Below are positions 49,404 through 56,885 of a stretch of DNA of 64,000 bases, piece by piece. The stretch covers positions 930,001 to 994,000 of the forward strand of contig NZ_CP119989.1 of the NCBI RefSeq assembly GCF_029338555.1. The letters run 5' to 3'. Every line of letters starts with the position of its first letter. Position 1 is the first letter of the stretch. This stretch comes from Halobaculum marinum (GTDB lineage Archaea; Halobacteriota; Halobacteria; Halobacteriales; Haloferacaceae). The position numbers and the translations under genes were made by a program. A model generated the notes under the pieces. The model saw only the letters and a program-made list of their open reading frames with translations. It ran no database searches and was not told the DNA's origin.

Positions 49404-51533
49404 ATGACGGAACTGCCGCTGGACGCCTACTACGATCTGACCCAGGTCGGCGAGGTCGCGGTCTCGCCGTCGGGGGATCGGGTCGCGTTCACGACGACCG
49501 AGTACGACCCCGACACCGACGAACCGGTCGGGTCGCTGTTCGTCGCACCCGCCGACGGGAGCCGCGACCCCCACCGCCTCACCCGCGTCTCCGGCGCGTC
49601 GAGTCCGGCGTGGAGCCCCGACGGCGACCGCCTCGCGTTCCTCGCCGCCCGCGACACCGACACCGCTCGCCGGGTCGGCACGGACGACGACGGAGACGAC
49701 GACGACGAGGACGCGGAAGCGGACGGCGCCGACGCCGGCGCTGACGACGACGAACCGACCTCGCAGGTGTGGACGTTCGACCTCTCGCTCGGCGGCGACG
49801 CGACACAAGTCACCGACTTCGACGAGGGTGCCGGCGAGTTCGACTGGAGCCCCGACGGCGACCGACTCGTCGTCGCCGCGCGCGACCCGACCGACGCCGA
49901 GCAGGCGTACCTCGACGGTCGCAAGGACGGGAATCCGGTCGAGACCGAGCGCCTCCAGCACAAGCTCGACGGCGTCGGCTTCACCGACACCGTGCGGACA
50001 TACCTCCACGTCGTCGACGCGGAGACGGGCGACGCCGAGCGCCTCGACGACGCCCACGGCGGCGGCGCCTTCCAGGACCTCACCGGACTCCAGCCAGACT
50101 GGGGCGCGGGCGACCGCATCGCGTTCACCTCCTGCCGCGAGGAGAACCCCGACGACACGTTCGTCCGCGACGTGTTCACCATCGCGCCCGACGGCACCGG
50201 CTTGCGGAAGCTGACCGACGGCGACCTCTCGGCGAACTCCCCCGCGTGGTCGCCCGACGGCGAGCGCCTCGCGTTCGTCGGTGGCGACCCCGTCAACTGG
50301 TGCATCCCGGGTCAGGTGTATCTGTACGAAGGCGGCGAGTACGCCTCCCTGACGGCCGACCTCGACCGGACGGTCGCCCGCGGCGGCGCACCCGTGTGGG
50401 CCGCCGACGACACGCTGTACACGCTGGTCGGCGACGAGGCGCGCACCCGGCTCGTTCGGGTGGCCGCCGACCTCGGTGCCGCGGGCGACGCCGCCGAGCG
50501 CACCTTCGAGGCGCAGGGTGACGACCGCGCGATGGCCGGCTTCGACCTCTCCGCCGACGGAGAGCGCGCCGGCTTCGTGTTCTCGGACCCGCGCGACGGG
50601 CAGGACGTGTACGTCGTCGACGCGGCGGAGTTGGACGCCGACGAGGAGAGCGAGGCGCCGTCGCTGACGCGCCTCTCGGAGACGAACGCCGACCTGGTCG
50701 ACGAGTACGCGATGCCGGAGTCGCGCCGCGTCGAGTGGGACAGCGACGGCGAGACCATCTCGGGCGTCGTCTACCACGACCCCGACGTGGACCTGGACGA
50801 CGGCGACCACCCGCTCGTCGTCGCCATCCACGGCGGCCCGATCAGCTACGACGAACCGGTGTTCAGCTTCGACCACGCCGCGTTGACCAGCCGTGGCTAC
50901 GTCGTGCTCCGCCCGAACTACCGCGGCGGCTCCTCGTACGGTCGCGACTTCGCCGAGGCGCTGCGCGGGCAGTGGGGTACCCACGAGGTGACCGACATCA
51001 CCAACGGCGTCGAGTCGATGGTCGAGCGCGGCTGGGTCGACGACGAGCGCGTGTTCGGCTACGGCTTCTCCTACGGCGGCATCGCACAGGGGTTCCTCGT
51101 CACGCAGGAGCCGGACCTGCTCACCGCCGCGGCGCCCGAGCACGGTATCTACGACCTCCGCTCGGCGTACGGGACGGACGACTCGCACGTCTGGATGGAG
51201 AACGAGTACGGCCTCCCGTGGGAGAACCCAGAGGGCATCGACGCGTCGTCGGCGATCACCGACGCGGGCAACATCGAGACACCGCTGCTGATCACGGCGG
51301 GGCGCGAGGACTGGCGGTGTCCGCCGGGCCAGAGCGAGCAGTTGTACGTCGCCGCCAAGAAGCAGGGCGTCGAGGCGCGCCTCGTCCTCTACGAAGACGA
51401 GCACCACAACATCGGCACGCCCGACCGCGCGATCCACCGACTGGAGGAGCTGACGGCGTGGTACGCGCGCCACGACCCCGCGGTCGACGACCCCGAGGCG
51501 ACTGACCCGCACGGTCGCGAGGACGAGGAGTAG
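49404..51533 (+). CDS. S9 family prolyl oligopeptidase / acylaminoacyl peptidase
   Basis: A 709-residue serine peptidase. The N-terminal beta-propeller (residues ~1-430) has TolB-like repeats (AVSPSGDRVAFT, PAWSPDGDRLAFL, FDWSPDGDRLVVA, PAWSPDGERLAFVGG); an Asp/Glu/Ala loop at ~95-125 interrupts one blade. The C-terminal alpha/beta-hydrolase domain has the oxyanion-hole region VVAIHGGPISYDEP, the nucleophile in GYGFSYGGIAQGF, Asp in LLITAGREDWRCPPGQSEQL and His in YEDEHHNIG. No signal peptide is present, so it acts in the cytosol on short peptides. ATG 49404. Confidence 0.94.
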   Translation: MTELPLDAYYDLTQVGEVAVSPSGDRVAFTTTEYDPDTDEPVGSLFVAPADGSRDPHRLTRVSGASSPAWSPDGDRLAFLAARDTDTARRVGTDDDGDDDDEDAEADGADAGADDDEPTSQVWTFDLSLGGDATQVTDFDEGAGEFDWSPDGDRLVVAARDPTDAEQAYLDGRKDGNPVETERLQHKLDGVGFTDTVRTYLHVVDAETGDAERLDDAHGGGAFQDLTGLQPDWGAGDRIAFTSCREENPDDTFVRDVFTIAPDGTGLRKLTDGDLSANSPAWSPDGERLAFVGGDPVNWCIPGQVYLYEGGEYASLTADLDRTVARGGAPVWAADDTLYTLVGDEARTRLVRVAADLGAAGDAAERTFEAQGDDRAMAGFDLSADGERAGFVFSDPRDGQDVYVVDAAELDADEESEAPSLTRLSETNADLVDEYAMPESRRVEWDSDGETISGVVYHDPDVDLDDGDHPLVVAIHGGPISYDEPVFSFDHAALTSRGYVVLRPNYRGGSSYGRDFAEALRGQWGTHEVTDITNGVESMVERGWVDDERVFGYGFSYGGIAQGFLVTQEPDLLTAAAPEHGIYDLRSAYGTDDSHVWMENEYGLPWENPEGIDASSAITDAGNIETPLLITAGREDWRCPPGQSEQLYVAAKKQGVEARLVLYEDEHHNIGTPDRAIHRLEELTAWYARHDPAVDDPEATDPHGREDEE

Positions 51534-51583
51534 CGACCGGCGGGCCGAAACGCCGAAGTACGACGAGTCGGCACGCCGACACG

Positions 51584-52228
51584 ATGCCCTCCCTGCTCGA
51601 ACGACTGCTGGGATCGGAGACGCCCGAGGAACAGGTCGACCTCGAATCGCGCCAGTCGGACGCCGACGACGCGCTCCACGAGGCACTCGACCGGAGCGCG
51701 CGGTCGGTAGAGGACTGCGGCGTCACCGGCGTCGCCGTCGTCAACGAAGGGCCCAACGGGGAGCCGGTCGTCGTCCCCATCGCGCGGTTCTCGCTGGGCG
51801 AGTCCGTCGAGGAGCCAGACATGGACCGCGTGTGGGACCTCGTCGGCCTCGCAGCCGACGCGATGCAGGCGCCGTTCGACGACGTGTTCGTCCGGCACTA
51901 CGACGTGCAGTTCACCTTCGACGGGGACGAACTGTTCGAGGCCGAGGAGTGCCGGCGCGTCCTCCTCACCGACGACCTCGTCGACCGGTTCGCGACCGAC
52001 GCCGGGTTCGGCCTCGCCGACCTGCGCCGCGCCGTCGAGGACGCCGACGACATCGACGACGAGGTGGCGCCCGTCGCGTGGGGCGACGCCGAGGACTACA
52101 GCCGCACGTCGAACGCCGCGCTCGTCACCGGCGGGAGCGCCGCGGCGATGGCGGCCGCCGCCGGGGCGAGCGGCGCCAGTTGCGCGGGCGCGGGTGCGGC
52201 CGGCGGCGCCGGTGGCGGCGCCTGCTGA
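51584..52228 (+). CDS. conserved protein with a Gly/Ala/Cys tail, unknown
   Basis: A 214-residue acidic protein. Its beginning MPSLLERLLGSETPEEQVDL is followed by a globular alpha/beta region to ~residue 170 (VTGVAVVNEGPNGEPVVVPI, DMDRVWDLVGLAADAMQAPF). The last ~45 residues are low-complexity Ala/Gly with two Cys, ending ASCAGAGAAGGAGGGAC. I do not recognise the family. The tail looks flexible, and Cys at the very C-terminus could be modified or bind metal. ATG 51584. It follows the peptidase gene by 50 bases on the same strand. Confidence 0.7.
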   Translation: MPSLLERLLGSETPEEQVDLESRQSDADDALHEALDRSARSVEDCGVTGVAVVNEGPNGEPVVVPIARFSLGESVEEPDMDRVWDLVGLAADAMQAPFDDVFVRHYDVQFTFDGDELFEAEECRRVLLTDDLVDRFATDAGFGLADLRRAVEDADDIDDEVAPVAWGDAEDYSRTSNAALVTGGSAAAMAAAAGASGASCAGAGAAGGAGGGAC

Positions 52229-52284
52229 ACCGGTCTCTGGACCGCCGCCGCGGCCCTTTTGCACACGCCGACCGTACTTCTTCC

Positions 52285-52494
52285 GTGCACGTCCCCGACG
52301 ACACCCCAGAGACGTGTCCCACCTGCGGCGCCGCCTACGACTCCGTCTCCGTGCACGACGCCGGCCTCATGGTGAACCTCCTCGACAACGACCGCTACCG
52401 GCGGGTGTGCTTCGAACCGGTCGCAGACGACGACGGTGATCCGCTGGTGGCGTTCTACCACCACACCCACGCCCAAGTCGGCGCCGCCGACTGA
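52285..52494 (+). CDS. small haloarchaeal protein with CxxC, unknown
   Basis: A 69-residue protein beginning VHVPDDTPETCPTCGAAYDS. It has one CxxC, a further Cys (RRVCFEPV) and a His pair (FYHHTHAQVG) that together could hold a zinc ion. GTG 52285 is about 28 bases after CCCTTTTGC, a possible promoter. No family name is known to me. It converges with the deacylase gene. Confidence 0.65.
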   Translation: MHVPDDTPETCPTCGAAYDSVSVHDAGLMVNLLDNDRYRRVCFEPVADDDGDPLVAFYHHTHAQVGAAD

Positions 52495-52525
52495 ATCGCG
52501 CGGCACCCGGGCGTCGCCGCTGCGA

Positions 52526-53623
52526 CTACACCCAGGGTCGCTCGGAGAACTCGCCGCTGTCGATCTCTCGTTGGACTTCGGCGGCGGTCGCCTCGTCCAC
52601 GCTGACGAGGTGACACAGCGGGTGGCCGGGCGAGGCGACGGGGTTCTGGAGCGCGCCGACGACCAGTCCGGTGAACGGCGCGCGGACGGTCCGCTCGCGC
52701 GTCTTGAAGTGGTCGCTGATCGTGCAGACGGCGTCGCCCTCGTACACCAGCGGCGCGTCGTACGCCATCTCGACGAGGCCGCCGGTGTCGGCGCGGAGCC
52801 ACGTCTTGTCGGTGGCGGCGTCGACGATCCGGCGCCACCCGGGGTAGATCACCGGCTTCCCCGGGAGCACGTCGTGCTCCGCGAGGACGCTCTCGACGCC
52901 GTCTAGCCCCCGCTCGATCAACTCCGGCTGGAAGCGGTGGGCGCGCCCCATCTCGATGGTGATGGTCGGGATGCCCGCCGTCGTCGCGACGCTCCGGAGA
53001 CTCCCGCCGTCGGCCTCGCCCGAGAGGACGACGTTGCTCCCGAACGCCCGCGCGAGGCGGGCCACCTCGGGATTGGCCATGTCGGCGCGGACGTGGTACA
53101 TCGTCGTCCGCCCGCGCGTCGAGGTGTGGAAGTCCAGTCCCAGGTCGCACTGCTTGATGAACGTCTCGTAGATGGCGTTCGCCATGCGCTCGGCGGTGTT
53201 CGAGCGCGGCTTCCCCGGGAACGAGCGGTTGAGGTCTTGGTCGTAGATCGGGAGATAGCGCTGTTGCGCGAGGTAGCCGGGGACGTTGCACACGTGGATG
53301 CAGACGAGCGTCCCGTGGATGTCGGCGGGGTCGTAGCGGTCGGCCACCTCCTGGAGCACTTTCACGCCGTTGAGTTCGTCGCCGTGGATCGCCGCGGTGC
53401 AGAAGACGGTCGGGCCGTCGTGCTCGCCGTTGATCACGGTCACCGGCACCTCGACCGGGTCGCCGAGGTACGTCTCACCCACCTCGTGGCGGACGTGGCG
53501 CGTCTCGCCGGGGTCGACCTCGGCCTCGTAGCGGAACGGCTCCGGACCGTCGGTCGCGTTCCGGTCGCCGCCGGGCGCTCGTCGCCCGTCGACCTCGTCC
53601 GTCGTCGTGTCCTCGTTAGTCAT
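52526..53623 (-). CDS. succinylglutamate desuccinylase/aspartoacylase (AstE/AspA) family protein
   Basis: A 365-residue zinc-dependent deacylase related to carboxypeptidase A. The zinc ligands are in FCTAAIHGDELNGVKVLQEV (His, Glu) and LGLDFHTSTRGRTTMYHVRA (His), with substrate-binding Arg in DQDLNRSFPGK and the catalytic Glu likely in TITIEMGRAH. The C-terminal ~110 residues form a beta-barrel resembling a biotinyl-lipoyl fold (VYEGDAVCTISDHFKTRERT, VRAPFTGLVVGALQNPVASP). The acyl substrate is unknown. ATG 53623 with a polar 30-residue lead. Confidence 0.9.
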   Translation of the reverse strand: MTNEDTTTDEVDGRRAPGGDRNATDGPEPFRYEAEVDPGETRHVRHEVGETYLGDPVEVPVTVINGEHDGPTVFCTAAIHGDELNGVKVLQEVADRYDPADIHGTLVCIHVCNVPGYLAQQRYLPIYDQDLNRSFPGKPRSNTAERMANAIYETFIKQCDLGLDFHTSTRGRTTMYHVRADMANPEVARLARAFGSNVVLSGEADGGSLRSVATTAGIPTITIEMGRAHRFQPELIERGLDGVESVLAEHDVLPGKPVIYPGWRRIVDAATDKTWLRADTGGLVEMAYDAPLVYEGDAVCTISDHFKTRERTVRAPFTGLVVGALQNPVASPGHPLCHLVSVDEATAAEVQREIDSGEFSERPWV

Positions 53624-53679
53624 GACCCACCTGCCGCGGCCGAGGGGATGAACGTGGCGACCGTGTCGGGCGAGCGTTC

Positions 53680-55020
53680 ATGTCCGCGTGCGTCGAACGG
53701 CCGGTCGTGCCGCGACTCACCGACCCGCTCGACGTCGGCGGGGTCACCCTCCCCAACCGGCTCTACCGTGCGCCCCTCCTCGAGTGCGCCGGCAACGGGC
53801 CGGACGCCGTCGACACGCTGATCGCGGACCTCGAACCGGCGGCCGCCGCCGGCGCCGGCCTCGTCTGTCAGGGGGCGACCATCGTCCGCGGCGAGGGTGG
53901 CTGTGCGGCGCCGAGGATGACTCGCGTCCACGACCCCGACTTCGTCGCCGAGATGGGCAGACTCCCGGACGCGGTCCACGCCCACGGCGGCCGCATCGCG
54001 ATCCAACTCGAACATGGCGGCCTCCGCTCGATGGAGACGTGGCACCACGGCCACCGCGAGCGCAACCCGAACCTCCAGCAACTCGCCGTCTCTGAGCCAC
54101 CACGACTCCTCCGCGCGCTCGACCGCCTCGGCTTCCTCGATTACGACGCGCACGTGCTCACGACCGACGAGTGCTACGAACTGGCGGCGGACTTCGGTCG
54201 CTCCGCGGCGTCCGCCGTGGACGCGGGCTACGACCTGATCCACCTCGCCGGCGCGAACATGGGCATCGTCCACCAGTTCGCGTCGCCGTTCTACAACCGC
54301 CGCGACGACGAGTTCGGCGACCCCGCGCGCTTCTTCGAAGTCGTCCGCACCGAGATTCGCGACCGTGCCGGCGGCGTCCCGGTCATGACCAAGGTGCCCG
54401 CCGAGACGGAGGCGCCGCCCGGCGTGGGTCCGACACTGTCTGCGACTGACTGCGTCCGGCTGTGTCAGCGGCTCGACGCCGCCGGCTACGACGCGCTCGT
54501 CCCCGTCAACGGCTCCGTCTTCTGGGACATGAGCATCGTCCGCGGGGCGTTCCCGGGGCGGTCGTGGCGCGACGAGCGCTTCCGTGCCGGCTACGTCGAC
54601 GCGTTCGGCTCGCTCCCGCGAGCGGCGCTCGTCGCCGCCGCCAACTGGGTCGAGTCGCTCGTGTACTCCCGCGAGTCCGCGTGGAACGCCGACCTCTGCC
54701 GTCGCGTCCGCGCCCGGGCCAACGTGCCCGTGCTGTGTGAGGGCGGCGTCCGCGACCGGTCGACGACCGAGCGCCTCCTCGGCGACGGCCCCACCGACGC
54801 CGCTGCCGACGCCGTCGGGATGGCCCGCCCGTTCTACGCCGAGCCCGAACTACCGGCGCGACTGTTGCGCGAGTCGGACGCACGCGTCGTCTGCGAGGAC
54901 TGCAACAACTGCGTCGTCCCGCAGGCCGCCGGTGGGGCGGGTGTCTGTCGGACCCCGGCCGTGTTGCGCCGGGCGGGGGAACTCCGGAAGGCCGGCGCCT
55001 ACGAGCGGCACCGAGAGTAG
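53680..55020 (+). CDS. NADH:flavin oxidoreductase, old-yellow-enzyme family, short form with Cys cluster
   Basis: A 446-residue FMN TIM-barrel enzyme. Family elements: VTLPNRLYRAPLLECAGNG, GRIAIQLEHGGLRS, ELAADFGRSAASAVDAGYDL, IHLAGANMGIVHQFASPFYN and VLCEGGVRDRSTTERLLGDG. Near the end VVCEDCNNCVVPQAAGGAGV holds C-x2-C-x2-C-x11-C, resembling the 4Fe-4S motif of 2,4-dienoyl-CoA/enoate reductases. Their C-terminal FAD/NAD(P)-binding domains are absent. Electron donor and substrate are unknown. ATG 53680 fits. A GC-rich inverted repeat (55021-55045) follows the stop. Confidence 0.88.
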   Translation: MSACVERPVVPRLTDPLDVGGVTLPNRLYRAPLLECAGNGPDAVDTLIADLEPAAAAGAGLVCQGATIVRGEGGCAAPRMTRVHDPDFVAEMGRLPDAVHAHGGRIAIQLEHGGLRSMETWHHGHRERNPNLQQLAVSEPPRLLRALDRLGFLDYDAHVLTTDECYELAADFGRSAASAVDAGYDLIHLAGANMGIVHQFASPFYNRRDDEFGDPARFFEVVRTEIRDRAGGVPVMTKVPAETEAPPGVGPTLSATDCVRLCQRLDAAGYDALVPVNGSVFWDMSIVRGAFPGRSWRDERFRAGYVDAFGSLPRAALVAAANWVESLVYSRESAWNADLCRRVRARANVPVLCEGGVRDRSTTERLLGDGPTDAAADAVGMARPFYAEPELPARLLRESDARVVCEDCNNCVVPQAAGGAGVCRTPAVLRRAGELRKAGAYERHRE

Positions 55021-55210
55021 CGGCTTCGGCGCTGCCGCCGAGCCGGTGCACTCGGTCGCCTGGCGAGACGCTTCGTCCGTTGACTCGTCCGACGACCACT
55101 CCCGCAGACGTCTGCCGAATCGCTGTCCCTCGTGCAGGTGAGGTGGTTCGACCGTAGCTGACGCTGTGTAGTCTGTGCAACCGGTGCGTTATCCCGGATG
55201 GTAATTTGAC

Positions 55211-55225
55211 TGTTTACGTTATACC
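55211..55225 (+). promoter_or_regulatory. promoter of the pseudo-receiver/GAF gene
   Basis: TTTACGTTATA (55213-55223) is centred 29 bases before the ATG at 55247, in an A/T-rich patch that stands out from the local GC-rich sequence. Confidence 0.6.
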
Positions 55226-55246
55226 GACTCGGTTGGTGGCTCCCGT

Positions 55247-56146
55247 ATGCAGCGAACGATGTTATGCGTCGACGAGCGTTCGAGGTTGGACGCAGTCACA
55301 GCCGCTATCGAGGCCGAGGAGACACTCACAGCCGACGGAGTACCCTCGGTAGAGCGTGCGAGAGCGCGAATCGCCGACGGTGACGTCGCGGGCGTCGTCA
55401 CGGCGTACGACCTCCCCGACGGTACCGGACTCGACGTCGTCGAGGCCGTCCGTGAGGAGACGGCGCAGACGCCGTGTATCCTGTTCACCGACGTCTCGCC
55501 GATGGAGATCGACACGGCGCAGTTCGGCGACGCCATCGTCGAGTATCTGAACCGTGACCTCCCCGACGCCTACGACCGCCTCGGCTTCGTCGCCGAGGAC
55601 GTGCTCAACCACGCCGCGCAGGTCGGATTCCTCGCGCCGGACGACGAACCCGAGCGCCTCGCCGCCCTGGCGGAGTACGACGTCGAGAGCCTCCCGGTCG
55701 AGGACAGTTTCAGTCGCCTAACCGACCTCATCGCGAGCCACTTCGACGCTGGCGTCGCGTTCATCGGCCTCATCGAGCGGGAGGAGGAGAACTTCCTCGC
55801 GTGCCACGGTGCCGACCTCGACACGCTCACGCGCGAGGAGACGATCTGCACCCACAGCATGCTCCAAGAGGACGTGATGGTGGTCGAAGACATCCGTGCG
55901 GACAGGCGCTTCAGCGAGAACAACTCGCTGGAGGCGATGGGGATCCGATCGTACGCGGGTGCGAACATGACGACGCCCGACGGACACGTGATCGGCCAGG
56001 TGTGTCTGATCGACTTCGAGGTGCGCAACTACGACGAAGGCGAGCGTGAAGAACTCCAAGACTTCGCGGAGACGGCGATGGAGATCCTCGAACTTCGGCG
56101 GCAGGTACGCGATGAGTCGGCAGAAGACACCGAGGTGCCCGCATGA
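55247..56146 (+). CDS. pseudo-receiver plus GAF domain signalling protein
   Basis: A 299-residue cytosolic protein. The N-terminal receiver-like domain (~1-115, MQRTMLCVDERSRLDAVTAA, VVTAYDLPDGTGLDVVEAVR) has Ala where the phosphorylated Asp (or the Glu often seen in haloarchaea) should be, in the TAYD segment. It is therefore probably not phosphorylated. A linker leads to a GAF domain (~150-285): LIASHFDAGVAFIGLIEREE, TICTHSMLQEDVMVVEDIRA, YAGANMTTPDGHVIGQVCLI. No kinase or output domain is present. The gene overlaps the next by four bases (ATGA), so the two products act together. Confidence 0.85.
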   Translation: MQRTMLCVDERSRLDAVTAAIEAEETLTADGVPSVERARARIADGDVAGVVTAYDLPDGTGLDVVEAVREETAQTPCILFTDVSPMEIDTAQFGDAIVEYLNRDLPDAYDRLGFVAEDVLNHAAQVGFLAPDDEPERLAALAEYDVESLPVEDSFSRLTDLIASHFDAGVAFIGLIEREEENFLACHGADLDTLTREETICTHSMLQEDVMVVEDIRADRRFSENNSLEAMGIRSYAGANMTTPDGHVIGQVCLIDFEVRNYDEGEREELQDFAETAMEILELRRQVRDESAEDTEVPA

Positions 56147-56790
56147 GTAAGGCTGTGAGCAGACAGTTCCTCGTCGACGGGCTCCCGATCGATGGTGTGG
56201 AACCCGGAACGAGCATCCTGCTCACCGGGGACGACTCGAAGGCGCTCGAAGCCGCCTTCTACGAACTCGTCGCCCCCGCGTCCGACGAACACGCGGCTGT
56301 CCTCTCGACCGATACTCCTGGCCGGTCTGTGAAGCGCTCGGTGGACCAGGTCGAAGCCGGCGCTGGTGATCGGACGTCGGTGCTGGCGGGGACGGGCCGT
56401 GGCTCGACCGACGTGCAGTCGGTCGACGACCTCGGTGACCTCACCGGTCTCGGGATGGCGTTCTCGGCGATGGTGACCGAGGCACAGCAGCACTCCGGGA
56501 ACTTCCGGTCCGGGATCATGCTGTGCTCGTCGGTGTGCGCTGCCGCCGCCGACATCCGCTCGGTGTACCGGATGCTCAACTCCAACTTCCTCCCGCCACT
56601 CCGTCGTGGCGACGGCGTCGGCGTGTGTGCGCTTGACACGAGTGCCGAGATCGGATCGCCGAGTTCGAGCATCGTCAAGGGCATGAGCACCTCGTTCACC
56701 TGTCACATTCGGGTGGAGTCCAGTGGTCGCGACGTCACACTCGACCTCTCGGAGTTAGGCGGGCCAGCACAGGCGAAGCTGTCCCCGTGA
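56143..56790 (+). CDS. DUF7504-like degenerate RecA/KaiC-type protein
   Basis: A 215-residue protein with the layout of a KaiC/RecA-like core: VEPGTSILLTGDDSKALEAA, AVLSTDTPGRSVKRSVDQVE, MAFSAMVTEAQQHSGNFRSG, IMLCSSVCAAAADIRSVYRM. The Walker A lysine is missing (GDDSKALE in place of GxxGxGKT), so ATP hydrolysis is unlikely. This matches a haloarchaeal family I recall as DUF7504, usually next to sensory genes. It is translationally coupled to the GAF gene. Probable role: a non-enzymatic partner in a phosphorylation-independent signalling pair. Confidence 0.8.
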   Translation: MSKAVSRQFLVDGLPIDGVEPGTSILLTGDDSKALEAAFYELVAPASDEHAAVLSTDTPGRSVKRSVDQVEAGAGDRTSVLAGTGRGSTDVQSVDDLGDLTGLGMAFSAMVTEAQQHSGNFRSGIMLCSSVCAAAADIRSVYRMLNSNFLPPLRRGDGVGVCALDTSAEIGSPSSSIVKGMSTSFTCHIRVESSGRDVTLDLSELGGPAQAKLSP

Positions 56791-56885
56791 CCTCCTCGCC
56801 ACGCTGACCCCCGACGTCGGCGAACTGGGCGTCCAGACACGGTTCCGCGGCTCCCCCCGACAGTGGGCGCCGGCCGGGCACCTCC

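Noticed and set aside
55021-55045. CGGCTTCGGCG...CGCCGAGCCG inverted repeat as a transcription terminator
   Set aside because: It has a one-base bulge and no following T-run, and archaeal termination relies mainly on T-rich tracts; it may be only G/C coincidence.
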